Shown here: positions 51,391 through 62,931 of the stretch, one piece after another
Layout of the letters: each line of letters begins with the position of its first letter
Position numbering within the stretch: the first letter of the stretch is position 1
Notes under the pieces: generated by a model
The model's database searches: none
Seen by the model: only the letters and a program-made list of their open reading frames with translations
Told to the model about the DNA's origin: nothing
Position numbers and translations under genes: made by a program
From: Hydractinia symbiolongicarpus
Lineage: Eukaryota > Cnidaria > Hydrozoa > Anthoathecata > Hydractiniidae
Direction of reading: 5' to 3'
DNA length: 64,000 nucleotides
NCBI RefSeq assembly: GCF_029227915.1
Contig: NC_079876.1
Coordinates: 18,540,001-18,604,000, forward strand

Positions 51391-51894
51391 TTATTCTTCG
51401 TCAGAAGAAGAGTCTATCACACAAATTCGACGTCTTTTTGCTTGTTGCTCATTGTGCTGATGAATGTTTATAATAAAAACGCAGTTATTTATGTGTGCAC
51501 CATCGAACATGGATTTTAAATTATCAACATTTCTTGATGATGAGATGGGTATAGTGTTTGTGATGTTTTACAAAGGACGTTTTTTGTTCAAACTGATTAG
51601 ATCTGACATTTTTTTAGCTTGCATGAGAAATTGACACATCAGCTGATCCAACTGACATGATGATAGATCGAGAAAATCACGAGTCTCATGAGCATTATTT
51701 TCTTTCATAAACAAGCTCAATCGTCGAGAAGCTGCTAAATCTTGATATGTCGTTCTCTTAGATTTACTGGCAACCAAAAAATCGCTCATTTCATAGTCGA
51801 TTGTAGAAACTGACGTCAAGGATTGGGATAGCATAAACTCAATTTCAAAATCGAAATTACTTTCCAGTTCTTCAATGATACTTGAATCGATCAT
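51391..51894 (-). pseudogene. Crypton-like recombinase-derived frame lacking the catalytic core
   Basis: A 108-codon frame (51571-51894) begins with ATG just after a good acceptor (ctttttttatag at about 51913) and stops at TAA 51568-51570. The same frame continues open from 51567 to a second TAA at 51391-51393. The upstream part (TTYQDLAASRRLSLFMKENN and the following LD-LMCQF region) resembles the N-terminal helical domain of Crypton/DUF3504 tyrosine-recombinase-like proteins. The downstream part has the NNCVF-type block, a KRRR basic patch and an acidic DSSSDEE end, as in the tails of such proteins. The recombinase core with its catalytic Tyr is absent. Either a decayed, internally deleted copy or a short spliced host gene. 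The family call is from memory of sequence patterns and is tentative. Confidence 0.4.
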
Positions 51895-52186
51895 GTTGTT
51901 GTATTTTGTAGCTATAAAAAAGAAAAAGCTCTTTTGTAAAAGTACAGTTAATAAAAAAAATTTTCAAGACTTGTACGTAGCTATGTTTTCACGATTCTCT
52001 GGCAATGTTATTTGTTTACATTTATAGCTACCAATATATTTTCTAAGAGGTTAAAAGTTATAACGTTGTGTATAGAGACCGTCTTTAAGGCTTTTTGTCC
52101 AATCAGTGCTACGGATTTCCCGTATTAACCGGTTGAAAATTGCTATCAGTTAATAATATAATATATATCTTCTTATTATATATATA

Positions 52187-52225
52187 CTAGTCAATAAAGC
52201 TCGTGGAGAAATCCACTTAGGGAAA
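52187..52225 (-). mobile_element. Helitron 3' end, minus orientation
   Basis: Reading the minus strand, ccctaagtggatttc-tccac forms the subterminal hairpin and ttattgaCTAG ends at 52187 before a T. It matches the 3' end at 63470-63508. The body would extend rightward on the plus coordinates, towards the isolated exon at 52303. No matching 5' TC end was identified. Confidence 0.55.
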
Positions 52226-52302
52226 GATCAATAAAAAAAATTGTTTTAGATTATATGCTTATGTCAGCAGTGCAATGCAGCAAAAAATATTAATTTTGCG
52301 AA

Positions 52303-52401
52303 TTATGGCAGATGTATGCGACGACACAAACCTCACTCTTGCCATGTCAATTGCCTTCACGACAATTTCAATTGGTTTCATTATTGGAGCAAGTCTTGCA
52401 G
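52303..52401 (+). pseudogene. Isolated 3' part of transporter exon 6 plus its donor
   Basis: Nearly identical to 60556-60654 of the plus-strand transporter, including the gtgggc donor. Three substitutions were counted in about 105 bases, all changing residues (Gly to Thr by two changes, Pro to Ala in the GPSLAG motif). The 5' part of the exon and its acceptor are absent. Flanking intron sequence from 52412 onwards matches 63630-64000 at visibly lower identity. It cannot encode a transporter alone. It is a duplicated fragment or the remnant of a third gene copy. Confidence 0.75.
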
Positions 52402-52411
52402 GTGGGCCTTT

Positions 52412-52800
52412 TTAATATTAAGTATTTCATCACCAAAAAATGTTGGCAGCTATCAGCAAGAAAACAAACATCGCTAATTTATTAGATTGAAGCTTAAGAA
52501 GAATCTTACAAACACACGAATTAAAATCTTGAAAATTTTTAAAAGAAATAAAGTGCACTAGATTATCATTTTTTTTGATATTACATTGCACGCCAGCGGT
52601 AAAAACATTAATTAAGTATGTCATTGAATGTGAAAAAATTGAAAAATTGAATGTCAAAAAATGGTAGAAATAACACCAATTTATAGGTAGCAGAATGTAT
52701 TAGTCTTCGTTGGTATACATATAAAACCAGGCACTGATGGTAATTCAATTTAAAGTTAAAATCAACAAGAATACCCACACAACATCTGCTAGTAAAACCT
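52412..52800 (+). repeat. Duplicated block, copy 1 (partner 63630-64000)
   Basis: Colinear with 63630-64000 up to the window edge: ttaagtatttcatcacc, ggcaagaaaa, gctaatttatt, tgtcattgaatgtg, gcagaatgtatta, acatataaaacc, and aatacccac. Identity is around 80% by eye. It follows directly after the isolated exon fragment, whereas in the plus-strand gene about 2.96 kb lies between exon 6 and this block. Confidence 0.75.
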
Positions 52801-53934
52801 GAAAGCCAAATCTACCGAAATCTCAATAAAACAAATATATTATTTACATCAGGTTCTCAATTAAACAAAAACAAGCTCGAACCAAGTTTGGTGTTAAATA
52901 ACACGAAACTAATAAGTAGCAGTTGACAATAGATTTCCATATCTGTTTTCGTTTCGCGGAATATAACTAAGAAAATACCGAGTAACAAGAAAACAAGATT
53001 ATTTATGAGCAAAGTTTTAGTTTGCAGCAAAGTAGTGCATATATAGTTTGCTTACTTGCAATATTTGCACAATTATTATGTCATACAGATTGTTATTAAC
53101 ATTCTGGCATAACATGGGATAGTAACATGTATCTGCCATTGGGCCGTTCCAATAGTTTGTTTATTATTCCTGGTGGTAAATAACCTAGAAATTCACTCGC
53201 TTTGGAAATAATGATATGGGTTGCTAGTTGGCTGGCTGACTTGCTTCAAACAAAAATGAAATTTCAAGCTGTTTACCAAAAACCAAAATTGCTAATGTTG
53301 CTAGCATATATTCTGTCTTTGGTTATTGAGTGTACCTTCTTTTTTAAACTACATTTCTAAAAATAACATTATCCAGCCTTACTGACAATGGTTTTAAAAT
53401 AGTGGTTGACCTTGTAGGTGTCTTAACCAGTTTATTTTTTTCCAAGTGAGGGTAGTTTTCAAAGTATTTATAATTCACATTTTACACATTGGTGATTTCA
53501 TAAGGATACTAATTTGGCTTAGTTGGGCAAGTTGGACTATAAGCTTTCCTTGAAATGTTCTTGCTCACATTATTTTGTAAAAAAAGTATAAGTATTTAAA
53601 ATTCAGAAATATAAGGTTAAGTAAGGGGATGATATCCTAATTCTTAAATTTTGTATTCAGAGAGTTACCATCTTAGTATTTTTTCAGGCAAAAGAAATTT
53701 TTCAGTGGTTTTCCATGATCATAAACAAATTTTTCCTTAAGACAATCACTCACAAAACAATTTAAAAATCGTTCATTAAAAAAAACAAAAAAACAAACAA
53801 ACAAAAAAACAAAACAAAATGATTACTGACCTATACTTGGAAATTTTTGGTTTTCTATTTTCACAAATCGACATTATGGAAGAATTCCATGGAGGTTATT
53901 ATTTGTAAATAAACAATTTAAGAATTCTGCAAGT

Positions 53935-54260
53935 GCAATAATTCAACCCTGACATTACACACACCAAAAGTAAACGTCCCACAAAAACCATCAAACGTTA
54001 TTAACCTCGATTCTTTTTTTAATTTGCGAAAGTTCTTTTTCTGCAAAAATTTCTGAAAACAAAGTACAGAAATTACTTGTGAAATGTAAGTTTAATTTGT
54101 TCCAAATTTTCAGGTAAGAGTTTTTGGGCAAAGACATAAATCAGCATGCTAAAAGAACTGACTTTTTGTTGATTTAGAATTACTAAACACAACATTTTTT
54201 TACATTTAGTGTAAACTTTTGTGCGTATGACCACATTCATTACACCAAAGGGGCTATCAG
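53935..54260 (+). repeat. Dispersed non-coding block, copy 1 (partner 61340-61700)
   Basis: Shares ttgcgaaagttctttt, ctgcaaaaatttctgaaaa, gtacagaaattacttgt, aggtaagagtttttggg and ttcattacaccaaagg with 61340-61700, at high identity with small indels. No coding potential; nature unknown. Confidence 0.75.
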
Positions 54261-55984
54261 CTTTTACACCAAATGAAAAATTATCTCTCAATTATTGCTT
54301 TCTTTATATTGTATACTAAGGTTACATGTCTGCTTTTGTAATGTTAAATCTCTCTTTCCCTGACATACTGTGCACCCTACTGATTTTTTATGTATTCGAT
54401 TGATATGCCTTTCCCATGCCTTTAAAAACTGGCTTTTGTATGGAGATAGTAATAGAATAGAAGATTAAACGCATCTCTGTGGGCATTAAAATTCTATTCA
54501 AATTAAAATTCTATTCATTTGTTATTGTTGCGGCATCCCTATGCGGAATTTGCATTTCATTGGATTTTTGCCAAAAAGTTTCACGTAATCCTTCAGTAAG
54601 CCGTTTAATTAGTTGTAAAAAACGAGGCTTTTTAGACAAAGCACGACTATATAAAGCTGTCGTAATGTTCTCTCTCAGAGGAACAGTGAGTTGTCACAAC
54701 CACTTTTAGTTTTCTTTGATTTTTAAGAAATTACGTTTTTTAACCGGTTTTTTACCCTTCTGCGTCAAGCAAAGTATATTTTGCAGACCATAACTCATTT
54801 TACTGCCAAGAAAGAATACTGAAACAATGTATTCATTTTTGCCAAAAAACCTTATGTGTGGAGAATCATAATTAAAATTAGTTATTCATTAACTGGTTGT
54901 CTATATTCTTGCAATGAAGTGGGTAAAGTCTCTGGTACACTGACCTTCTAAGTGGTCTGGTTATTACACAATGTTTTTAAGAATGTACGAGGATGCAGAG
55001 TAACATCAATGACGGAGATCTTACTTGAGCCGCAGCCCCTTTAAGCCAATATTTACACTAAACGCTTTCTTCTGTAGTCATTATATTTTGAGTGATTCAA
55101 CGGATAGCCTGGGATTTTTTAAAAGTTCAGAAGTGCTGAGATAATTCATGTATAGTTATGTATAGCGTTTACCTTATGTCTGAATTAAATTTTCCTATTA
55201 GATCTTTTTCATTGAGCTGGTTTTTAACAATAAAACACTGCTTAAGGAGTTGTTTGATATGCTAATAATTGGTTGTGCTCCTTACAGATACTTTGTTAAC
55301 ATTCTTAACATTGGAGGATGGTGACTAAGACCTTGGTTAGGAAATGGTTAGGACATTGAATGTAAACTAAAGCCAGGTATCATTTATTTCCTGCGAGAGT
55401 ACCTCCCCTCTGATTTCCCTTTGCAGTGCATATAATGTAATATAATAGACATAGAAACTTTAATATATAATAGAGACTTTAACAAAATATCTGTAAATGG
55501 ATTGTCTTTTATTTGATTTTATACAAATGTTTTTTATTCTAATTTTGATAGACAAAAAGGGTAGTAGATAAAACTCGTCTTAGGCGTGTATGGAACAGTT
55601 ATCTAGTTACGAAATGTAAGAAGATTGTGTTTTATGATGTATAATATTGTTTGGCATTGTGTTTTATGTTGCATAATATTGTTTGGCATTATAACTCTGT
55701 TGTGTTTATATCAACATCAATAAATTTTTTTTCGACTGAATGAATAGAAATTTTTAAAACAAAACGTGTAGCTCAATAAGCGTAAAAGTGAAATGATGTA
55801 ATCTTTTTCTATTTTTCAACTTTGATCTTGTCTTTTACATAAAAATTTAAGGTCGCAAAAAGTGTTAAGTATTAGAACTGCAACTCATTGAAATACTAAC
55901 TATATAGCCGATCCTACATAATGCATCGTTTCCGTAGATTAGTCACAAAAGGCATCTGTATAATTTTATCTAATTATTTTATTT

Positions 55985-56800
55985 TGTACAATTCAGAATT
56001 TACAGAATAATAAGCAGATATTTAGAAAGGTAAAATCGAATATCCATAATTATTCAGTCGAGCTTATTTTATTAACATTAACGTTAGTATCAACAAAGCG
56101 AGACTGAATAATTACGATATCCGATTTTACCGCGCTTAATATCTGTTTTATCATGCAACATTGGAAGGAAATAAACTGACAAAAACAATTCATTTCGTTT
56201 AACACAATTATAACAGAACAACACTTCAACAGTTATTTTCAGCTCTCCATCTGATTTCTTATCCTTTGTGTACTACAATCGAAAACAATAAAAAAAGGAG
56301 TGCGATATAAAACATCTTTTGTTTGATAACATTTTTATTTAAATAATTTTAACTCCCCATCTGATTGACTTGCATGTAATTTTATAAAGGGACTATATAT
56401 ATAAACGAAATATAGTGCCGGAGAATCTGTCGAATATCTCGAGCAGATATTCGATATCGGATATCTGCCGAGATATTCGACTCTTGGCTAACAACTGCAC
56501 GAATGATGCACCGACTGATAGCCTTGTGGTAGAGCGTTCGCTTTCAGTGCGGGAGGTCTTGGGTTCAAACCCCGGCCGAGTCATGCCAGAGACTATAAAA
56601 GTGTGAATCTATCCTTTCTGCTTAGCGCTCAGCACGAGAATAGGATTGATATCTTAGGCGGTTGTCTAGTTGAGCGATTGCTGTGCTTCCCACGACTTTC
56701 GTAGCTCAAATGGGAGCTTTAAATGCGCTAGGACCCCCTTGGCAGGACCCTCGTTGATAGCAGTACCAATAGGAACTGAAGAGGCTATCCTGGGTAAATA

Positions 56801-56831
<31 letters not shown>

Positions 56832-56890
56832 AATATCCAAGAATACTCTGTCAGAGGCTCCCGCCTGAGGTGCATGATAATAGATTTTAT
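55985..56890 (+). repeat. Interspersed 'gatattcg' repeat, copy B, split by insertions
   Basis: Aligned to the reverse complement of 42705-43080, this copy is interrupted twice: by about 230 bp at roughly 56166-56399, flanked by gaaat on both sides, and by the SINE at 56505-56832. The 42.7-kb copy shows the uninterrupted state at both points. Confidence 0.6.
56505..56832 (+). mobile_element. tRNA-derived SINE, copy 2
   Basis: The head has an A-box-like tagccttgtgg and a perfect B box ggttcaaaccc, with cgactgat at the start loosely complementary to ccgagtca after the B box, as in a tRNA. A ~200-bp body follows, shared with 7013-7318, then a (TAA/AAT)n tail of about 35 bases. The insertion point corresponds to continuous sequence (gcacgaatatcc) in the repeat at 42705-43080, so the occupied and empty states are both visible. 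Confidence 0.85.
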
Positions 56891-57936
56891 TTCTTAACGT
56901 TAATTACGTCGTATATATGGCAATGAAGTGTATTTATTGCATTTTATTCCATCACGTCGCTTTGTTAGTCCACCTTAAGGTGGCAGTAAATCTTTTTTAG
57001 CCGTTCAAACAAATGAATTTTTCAATCAATATATTATTAATACGATCTTTTTTTATTATTTCCTGAAAATATTATCCTTCAGGCACATAGAAACAGTGTT
57101 GTTTAATTTTTTGATTGGCTGAGCCAGCATATATACTCATTAATAAGTATGCAATAAAGAAGAAAATAAGTAGCTTTCACGAACTCCAATTTTTTACAAA
57201 CTTCTAATTTTGCATTGACTTCTGTTTAAAAACAAACCTTGGGTTGTTTGTATCAAAAGAGTGTGCGAAAAACTTTTGTTTTTTTATATGTTTTTCACGA
57301 TAGCCGATATTTGTTTTAAAAGAACACTCATTATCATATCATGTCGCCGCTGTCAAAAGAAAAATACTTAAAATCAAAAAAGTTCCGCGCATTGTTTATA
57401 AGCTGTATGATTTACAAAACTCGTCTCAAACTTTTAAAAAAAGGCAAAAATACTTTCAGAAGTTACAGCTCTTACGGTGAAGCGCGTTGGAGATCGAAGT
57501 CTAATTTTACTTTATGCGCCATCGTTGTTGTTATTAACGTTTCTCTTTAATAATTACGTCATTTATTTCTGTACAATTTCGCAAGTGCGGAGACTAAAGC
57601 TTTATTTGGCAGAACCTAATTAATTAATAATGAATTACATTTAAAAAAAAGAATGGTTAAGGCTGGATATTTATGGTCAAAGATAATAGTGTTATAGCTA
57701 TATCATCGCGACAAGTGTGTTATAACAGAAAAAATATGGATACATAGTCTGAAAACAACCTTTCGTAACTAATTATGTAAAAAAATATTTCCGATTTTTA
57801 AAAGGGTTACTGCAACCTTAAGCCATAGTAAATCAATGTTATCAGTCAAGATAACACGCTCAAAATGTAACATAAATTATTTTAGATTGCATAACGACAA
57901 CTTCCATTCATCAAGACAAGGGAACCAAGCTAGGAG

Positions 57937-60654
57937 ATGGGTTTCAGGGCTTGTCTAATGAAGTTGATGGCACGCGAAGGGGCCACACCACTACCAACTG
58001 GAGTGCTTGCAGTGTTATTTTTCTTGTTGGTAAGCAGCAGATAAATATATTGTTATTTTATTGCTGACTTACTAAGAAAATAAATTACACAAACGTTACA
58101 TTTTCATTTTAGTTGTTTGATGGGATGACTCTGACAACGGTGTTTTCATTCTTACCTAAATTGGTTAAGGTAAATTTGCGTCATTAATGTAATCATGTCC
58201 TTGACTTGAAAGAAGGAAGTATTGTTGTTACATTTTAACGTAAGATGGCATTACCATGACTGTGTAAATGTAATGTACATTTTTCTGTTTACACTTAACA
58301 GGAAAAATGTACAACTTTTTTTGGTTTTGTAAGTTTTTTTAAAAGTTGAACTTGTTCAACTTCTATTAAGAACCAGCCTTAATTACCCTTCTCCTATATA
58401 CCTTATAACAGGGAATTAACGAGACACAAAATTAACAACTTACAAAAATTTAATTAACGAGATTTAATTCCATTGATTTACAAAAGGCATTAGGCAATAT
58501 GCTTATTATTGTTTTGAGAATTTTTGTTTTGTTTTCTTTAAAGTTTGCAATATCAGCTGCCCTGAAGCCTACCTTAATCACATTAGGCGAGTGGACCGTA
58601 TCAAGAACATACTGAGTTGCGTCGGTAAAAGAAATGACAACGCAGTACACGCTACGCACGATATGAGCTTTGTACTGGAATTGCTGAATAAAACTTTATT
58701 GACATGTTTTAAACTAGTAACTATTTTAACATCCTGGATATCTACGTTACACTTTAATAAGGAACATTTTATTAACGCGAATGTTTAAAATTCTCGTTAA
58801 TTTTATGCCTCTGTTAATTTCCTAGAATGAGGTAATCAATGATCTACGGTATGAAATAAATATTTCAACGTCAAAAGATTTAATCCCCTTAGTAGATTTT
58901 ACATTTGGCGCGCGCTTTTTCATTTGCAAGTCATCCCAATCGGACTTCAATGTAATTTGATGCTTACACCCTTTCATGGCTTTTGATCACATGTCACTAT
59001 TTTTTTAGTCTTTTGGGACATCTGAAGTTGATACAGGTGAGTACAATTTATTTCCTGGATAGATATTTTTAGTATTTTGGGTGGACATATTACGATATAA
59101 TAATTTATTCATTTATTTACTACGCTGTACTCGTATGATTCAACACACATCAATTTACCGCATGCCCTAAAAAATATACCTATAATTACGGAAATCAGAG
59201 AAGTTTGCTTCCAAGCATATAGCTACTTGAGAATGATGTGAAAGACTACATTTTTTACATGATCGGATTAACAAGGGCGATAAGTTAATAATGCTAATCG
59301 TGCTGAGTGTTTTTTAATTTCTATAAGAACGCAAGCTATCATATTACGGAAAAATGGATTAAATTTTTGTTTATCATATATTGTCCTTGACCACCTTTGG
59401 ATATTAGCACCCATTCTTGAACTAGTACACGCTTTAAAAAAAACCCCGCCTGTTACAAGTCCAATTCTGAAGTTAGCGCGCGAAGTGGTAGATTGAATTA
59501 TAGTAACTCAACTTGTTAAGATCGAATAATTTTAGTGCCCCAACTTCAATGCCATTGTTTTGATAGCGTTATAGTAAGCACTACGGTAATTTCTAAAACC
59601 TTTTTTAATGCCCTACGACCTTTTTTCATAAGATAGCTCACAAACAAACACTCAATTTTATAACTCACAAACATCACTTAAATTAGATCTGCTGCTGCTG
59701 ATTTTAATCCTCAAAAAATAAATTCATAGAGGTGTATGCTTTTTTTACTTTAGGAAAAAATGTTTTCAAGTGTTCTTCTTTTTATAATACAGGACTTTAC
59801 GCTGGTATGATTGCGTCTTCTATATACGTAGGAAGGTTGTTTTCTAGGTCAGTAGAAAAGAATTTGTTTTCTGTTTCAATTGCTGAATGGAATAAAAGTT
59901 ACGGGTTTGAAATTAAGTAATTTAAATGTTTTTCTTGGCCTTTTGCAGTTTACCTTGGGGTTATGTCGCAGATGTCAAGGGAAAGAAGTCAGTTTTGATT
60001 GTTTCAACTGCGCTACTAATGTTCTCAACACTGGCATTTGGATTCACCAACAACTTCTACTGGGCTGTCACCACGCGATTTATTCAGGGAGCATCTTCAG
60101 GTTTGTTTATATTTGTGTGTGTTTTTTCTCCTTGTTTCTTTAATCGGCGATATTATTGGCTGCTAGAGGTTTGAGAGTATCTTTAACTTTATACTTTGGC
60201 TCTTAATAAGTCTCCTTGACGCCAAAAATTATTTCCGACGTAGTAATTGGTGGCTGAAAAACATAGACCTTGTGAGATAAAATAATGCGAGTGAAGGCAA
60301 GTAAAATATCTGTAATAATTTTCCGCAAACGTTAAAGAACTCAAAAAATATAGGTCATATTTAACTCGGCACCGTGAGATAACTAGTACATAATTTGCTT
60401 TGTCTAATACAAAGACTGCGGCCCAATGTAAAGTCAGAGCTTACAAGGTCTATTCTGTTTTTAACTTCAAAATTGAAATTTTATTTCTTAGCCAACCAAT
60501 CTAGGAATAATCAGCCTAATAATTTTTATAGCTGTTATTGTGCTTTCAAAATCCATTATGGCAGATGTATGCGACGACACAAACCTCACTCTTGCCATGT
60601 CAATTGCCTTCACGGGAATTTCAATTGGTTTCATTATTGGACCAAGTCTTGCAG
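57937..60654 (+). CDS. MFS transporter, ZIFL/TetA-like paralogue (first six exons)
   Basis: Exons 57937-58029, 58113-58169, 59009-59036, 59793-59847, 59949-60100 and 60532-60654 have exactly the lengths and phases of the first six exons of the minus-strand gene (93, 57, 28, 55, 152, 123). They encode the N-terminal cytoplasmic start, the first helices and motif A (WGYVADVKGKK) through IIGPSLAG, about 170 residues. The acceptor of exon 6 is chosen at 60531 because it reproduces the paralogue's length; an upstream in-frame acceptor (60504) would add nine residues. The next exon (expected 48 nt) was not found before 64000, so the gene either has a long sixth intron and continues outside the window, or is truncated. 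Orientation is head-to-head with the paralogue, about 13 kb between start codons. Confidence 0.85.
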
Positions 60655-61339
60655 GTGGGCTTTTTTAATCTTATATATATATTCCCTTGGCCTTACGCTA
60701 AAATTTACTACAAAAAGTTAGGACTGCACATCATAGAAATGACATATAAGTTGTAACTGTATAACCACAGCTAATTACGATATAAATATGTATACCGCTA
60801 TACAAAAATACCTATATAAGCACACATATATATAGGTATCGCTACATATGAATAAACAGTATTAAATATTCACAAAGTGCACAGACAGTTAAATGAAGTT
60901 CCTAGCATAGAGAAATGAAAATTGTGTTTACACAAAAGATGGCTCAAAAGAGTTATTTTCTACTCTTTCCTTCAAAATAAGTCTTTAGAAAAGCATTTGA
61001 AGAACAGCATAAACCTATAAATTAATCATAGAAAGGTTTCTGTAAGGTTTGTTCATGTTTTCTTTTCAGTTTTGACCATATTATTGATGCGAGACATGTT
61101 TGTTAGCTAACATCATAAAAGCTAACCACCACCAACAGCTAGCTAGCTAGCTAGCTAGGACTTTATATATATGTAGCCATGTTTTTTATACCTAGCTCAG
61201 TCTCCAGTTTATATTTAAGTGACCAGTTATTAGATGCTGTAGCTAGCTAATGTTAGCTTTAACTAAAGATTCCCAGTACCTAGCTAACCTTAGAATTGGA
61301 CTATACACCTTACAAACCATTTGTGTTTTTATATTAAAA

Positions 61340-61700
61340 TGAGAAATTCAACTCTGACATTATATACACAAAAAGTAAGCGTCCCACAAAATCCATCGAA
61401 CGATATTAAAATAAAACGATATTAAAATTTAAACATTTTCCCGATCCTTTTTTTTAGTTTGCGAAAGTTCTTTTCCTGCAAAAATTTCTGAAAAATAAAG
61501 TACAGAAATTACTTGTAAAGTGTAAATTTAATTTGTTCCAAATTGTAGTTTTGACATTTTCAGGTAAGAGTTTTTGGGTAAAGACATAAATCATTTTGTT
61601 GATTTGGAATTACTAAACACAACATTTTTTACATTTATTTAGTGTAAACTTTTGTGCGTATGGCCACATTCATTACACCAAAGGAGCTATTTTGTTGATT
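61340..61700 (+). repeat. Dispersed non-coding block, copy 2 (partner 53935-54260)
   Basis: See partner; the order of shared blocks is the same. The match ends after ttcattacaccaaagg-gctat in both copies. Confidence 0.75.
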
Positions 61701-62534
61701 TTGATTTTATACTCTTTGTAAGCTATTTTAATCTTCTTATTGACATTTTGGATTAACTTATTGTTGTAGAAAGCATATACAATGTGGATATAAAAAAATA
61801 AAATTATGCAAATTTCTGTTTTACCACTCAATATTCACAATTTCTATAAATTCTTTGGGACAGGATGGTATGAAATAGATGAAAATACCCGATCTTAGTT
61901 GTTTTTAATTTACAGGCTGTAACTTTTGTAGGAGACAATGGTATGGCATATACTGATAGAAATGATTTATGTTGTTTTAGATGTTATAAATGAAATTTTT
62001 TTGAAATTTTATGTTAATTTTGTGAGGAAGGACCATACAATTAGATATTACACCTTGTCAGCTGTGTTTTTCTATATTTTGTATAAATTCTTACCGGGTA
62101 AAAACTCTGTGCAACGTACCAAAATGACTAATCCTTCTAGATTTAAATTTGATGCGTTTTAAATCGCAGTTTTTTGAAATTTTGTGTAACATTTAATGGG
62201 TAGGGACAACTTTCAAAATGTCAACAAAAGTTTTCGTTGACTCAGAAGTACTCCCTACAGCCGTTTTTTTTTTACACGTTGTAAAACTTTTGTGGGAAAA
62301 AGTATAAGCAATAACATCAAAATAACTGCATATACATTGAGAGAGATTTGTATTTGATCAGCTTTTTTGTATGTGACATGTTGAGTGATTTTAAATTTTA
62401 TTGGTGAGATGTAAAACTTATTTCCGAATAATTTTTGCATTGTTAGAGGTTCAGAGCAAGTAACTTTAGTAGATTTAGATTCTAAATGTCACATATACAC
62501 TGCAGTTGTTCCACACCTTCTACTTTTTTGGTCA

Positions 62535-62930
62535 TCTATATAATAATACGCCAGTTCCGTGTGTCTGTGACAGGCAAAGTTGATATCGTCATTTTCCTTT
62601 GATGTTGCCGAAAAAATTATATATTATATATATATATATATATGTTGGTAAAGGACAGTACGGATTATCGCGTTATTTCTAACATTGTTATTATCCGTGT
62701 TGTGACTGTCAGTGTTGTAACTGTCGGTGTTCTTACTGTCGGTTTTGTGAGTATTGCTGTTCTTTTTTATTTTTTGTAATATTTGTGTGGAGGATTTAAT
62801 GCGATTTGACATTTAATATTTGGTGTAAAATTTTAAGAACATTTTTTTGTATATGCACTGCTGGTGGCAGCAAAACATCTAAAGCAACCTATTTTTTCAT
62901 TGGCCTTTTTCCTAAGTGGATTTATCGACT
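62535..62930 (+). mobile_element. Helitron-like element 1 of a tandem pair
   Basis: Starts TCTATATAATAATACGCC after an A and shares its first ~85 bp (ccagttccgtgt-tctgtgacagg, ttttcctttgatgtt-ccgaaaaa) with the element starting at 62932. It ends in cctaagtggatttatcgacta, a hairpin-less version of the family 3' end. The interior contains a (TA)n tract and a degenerate 'gtgttgtgactgtc' minisatellite (62695-62760). Confidence 0.5.
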
Positions 62931-62931
62931 A

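Larger units (their letters stand above)
51895..57936. other. Intergenic region between head-to-head transporter genes
   Basis: About 6 kb. It holds an isolated half exon (52303-52401), duplicated non-coding blocks shared with the region right of 60.7 kb, a minus-strand Helitron 3' end at 52187, the 'gatattcg' repeat with an inserted SINE, and a CA4-type A-rich tract near 53780-53820. No complete gene was seen. Confidence 0.55.

Noticed and set aside
55628-55691. 32-bp tandem duplication (attgtgttttatg...tttggc twice)
   Set aside because: A simple two-copy duplication with one small difference; no sign of function.
60505-60531. Nine-codon 5' extension of transporter exon 6
   Set aside because: It is in frame and has an acceptor at 60504, but the paralogue's exon is exactly 123 nt and matches the downstream acceptor.
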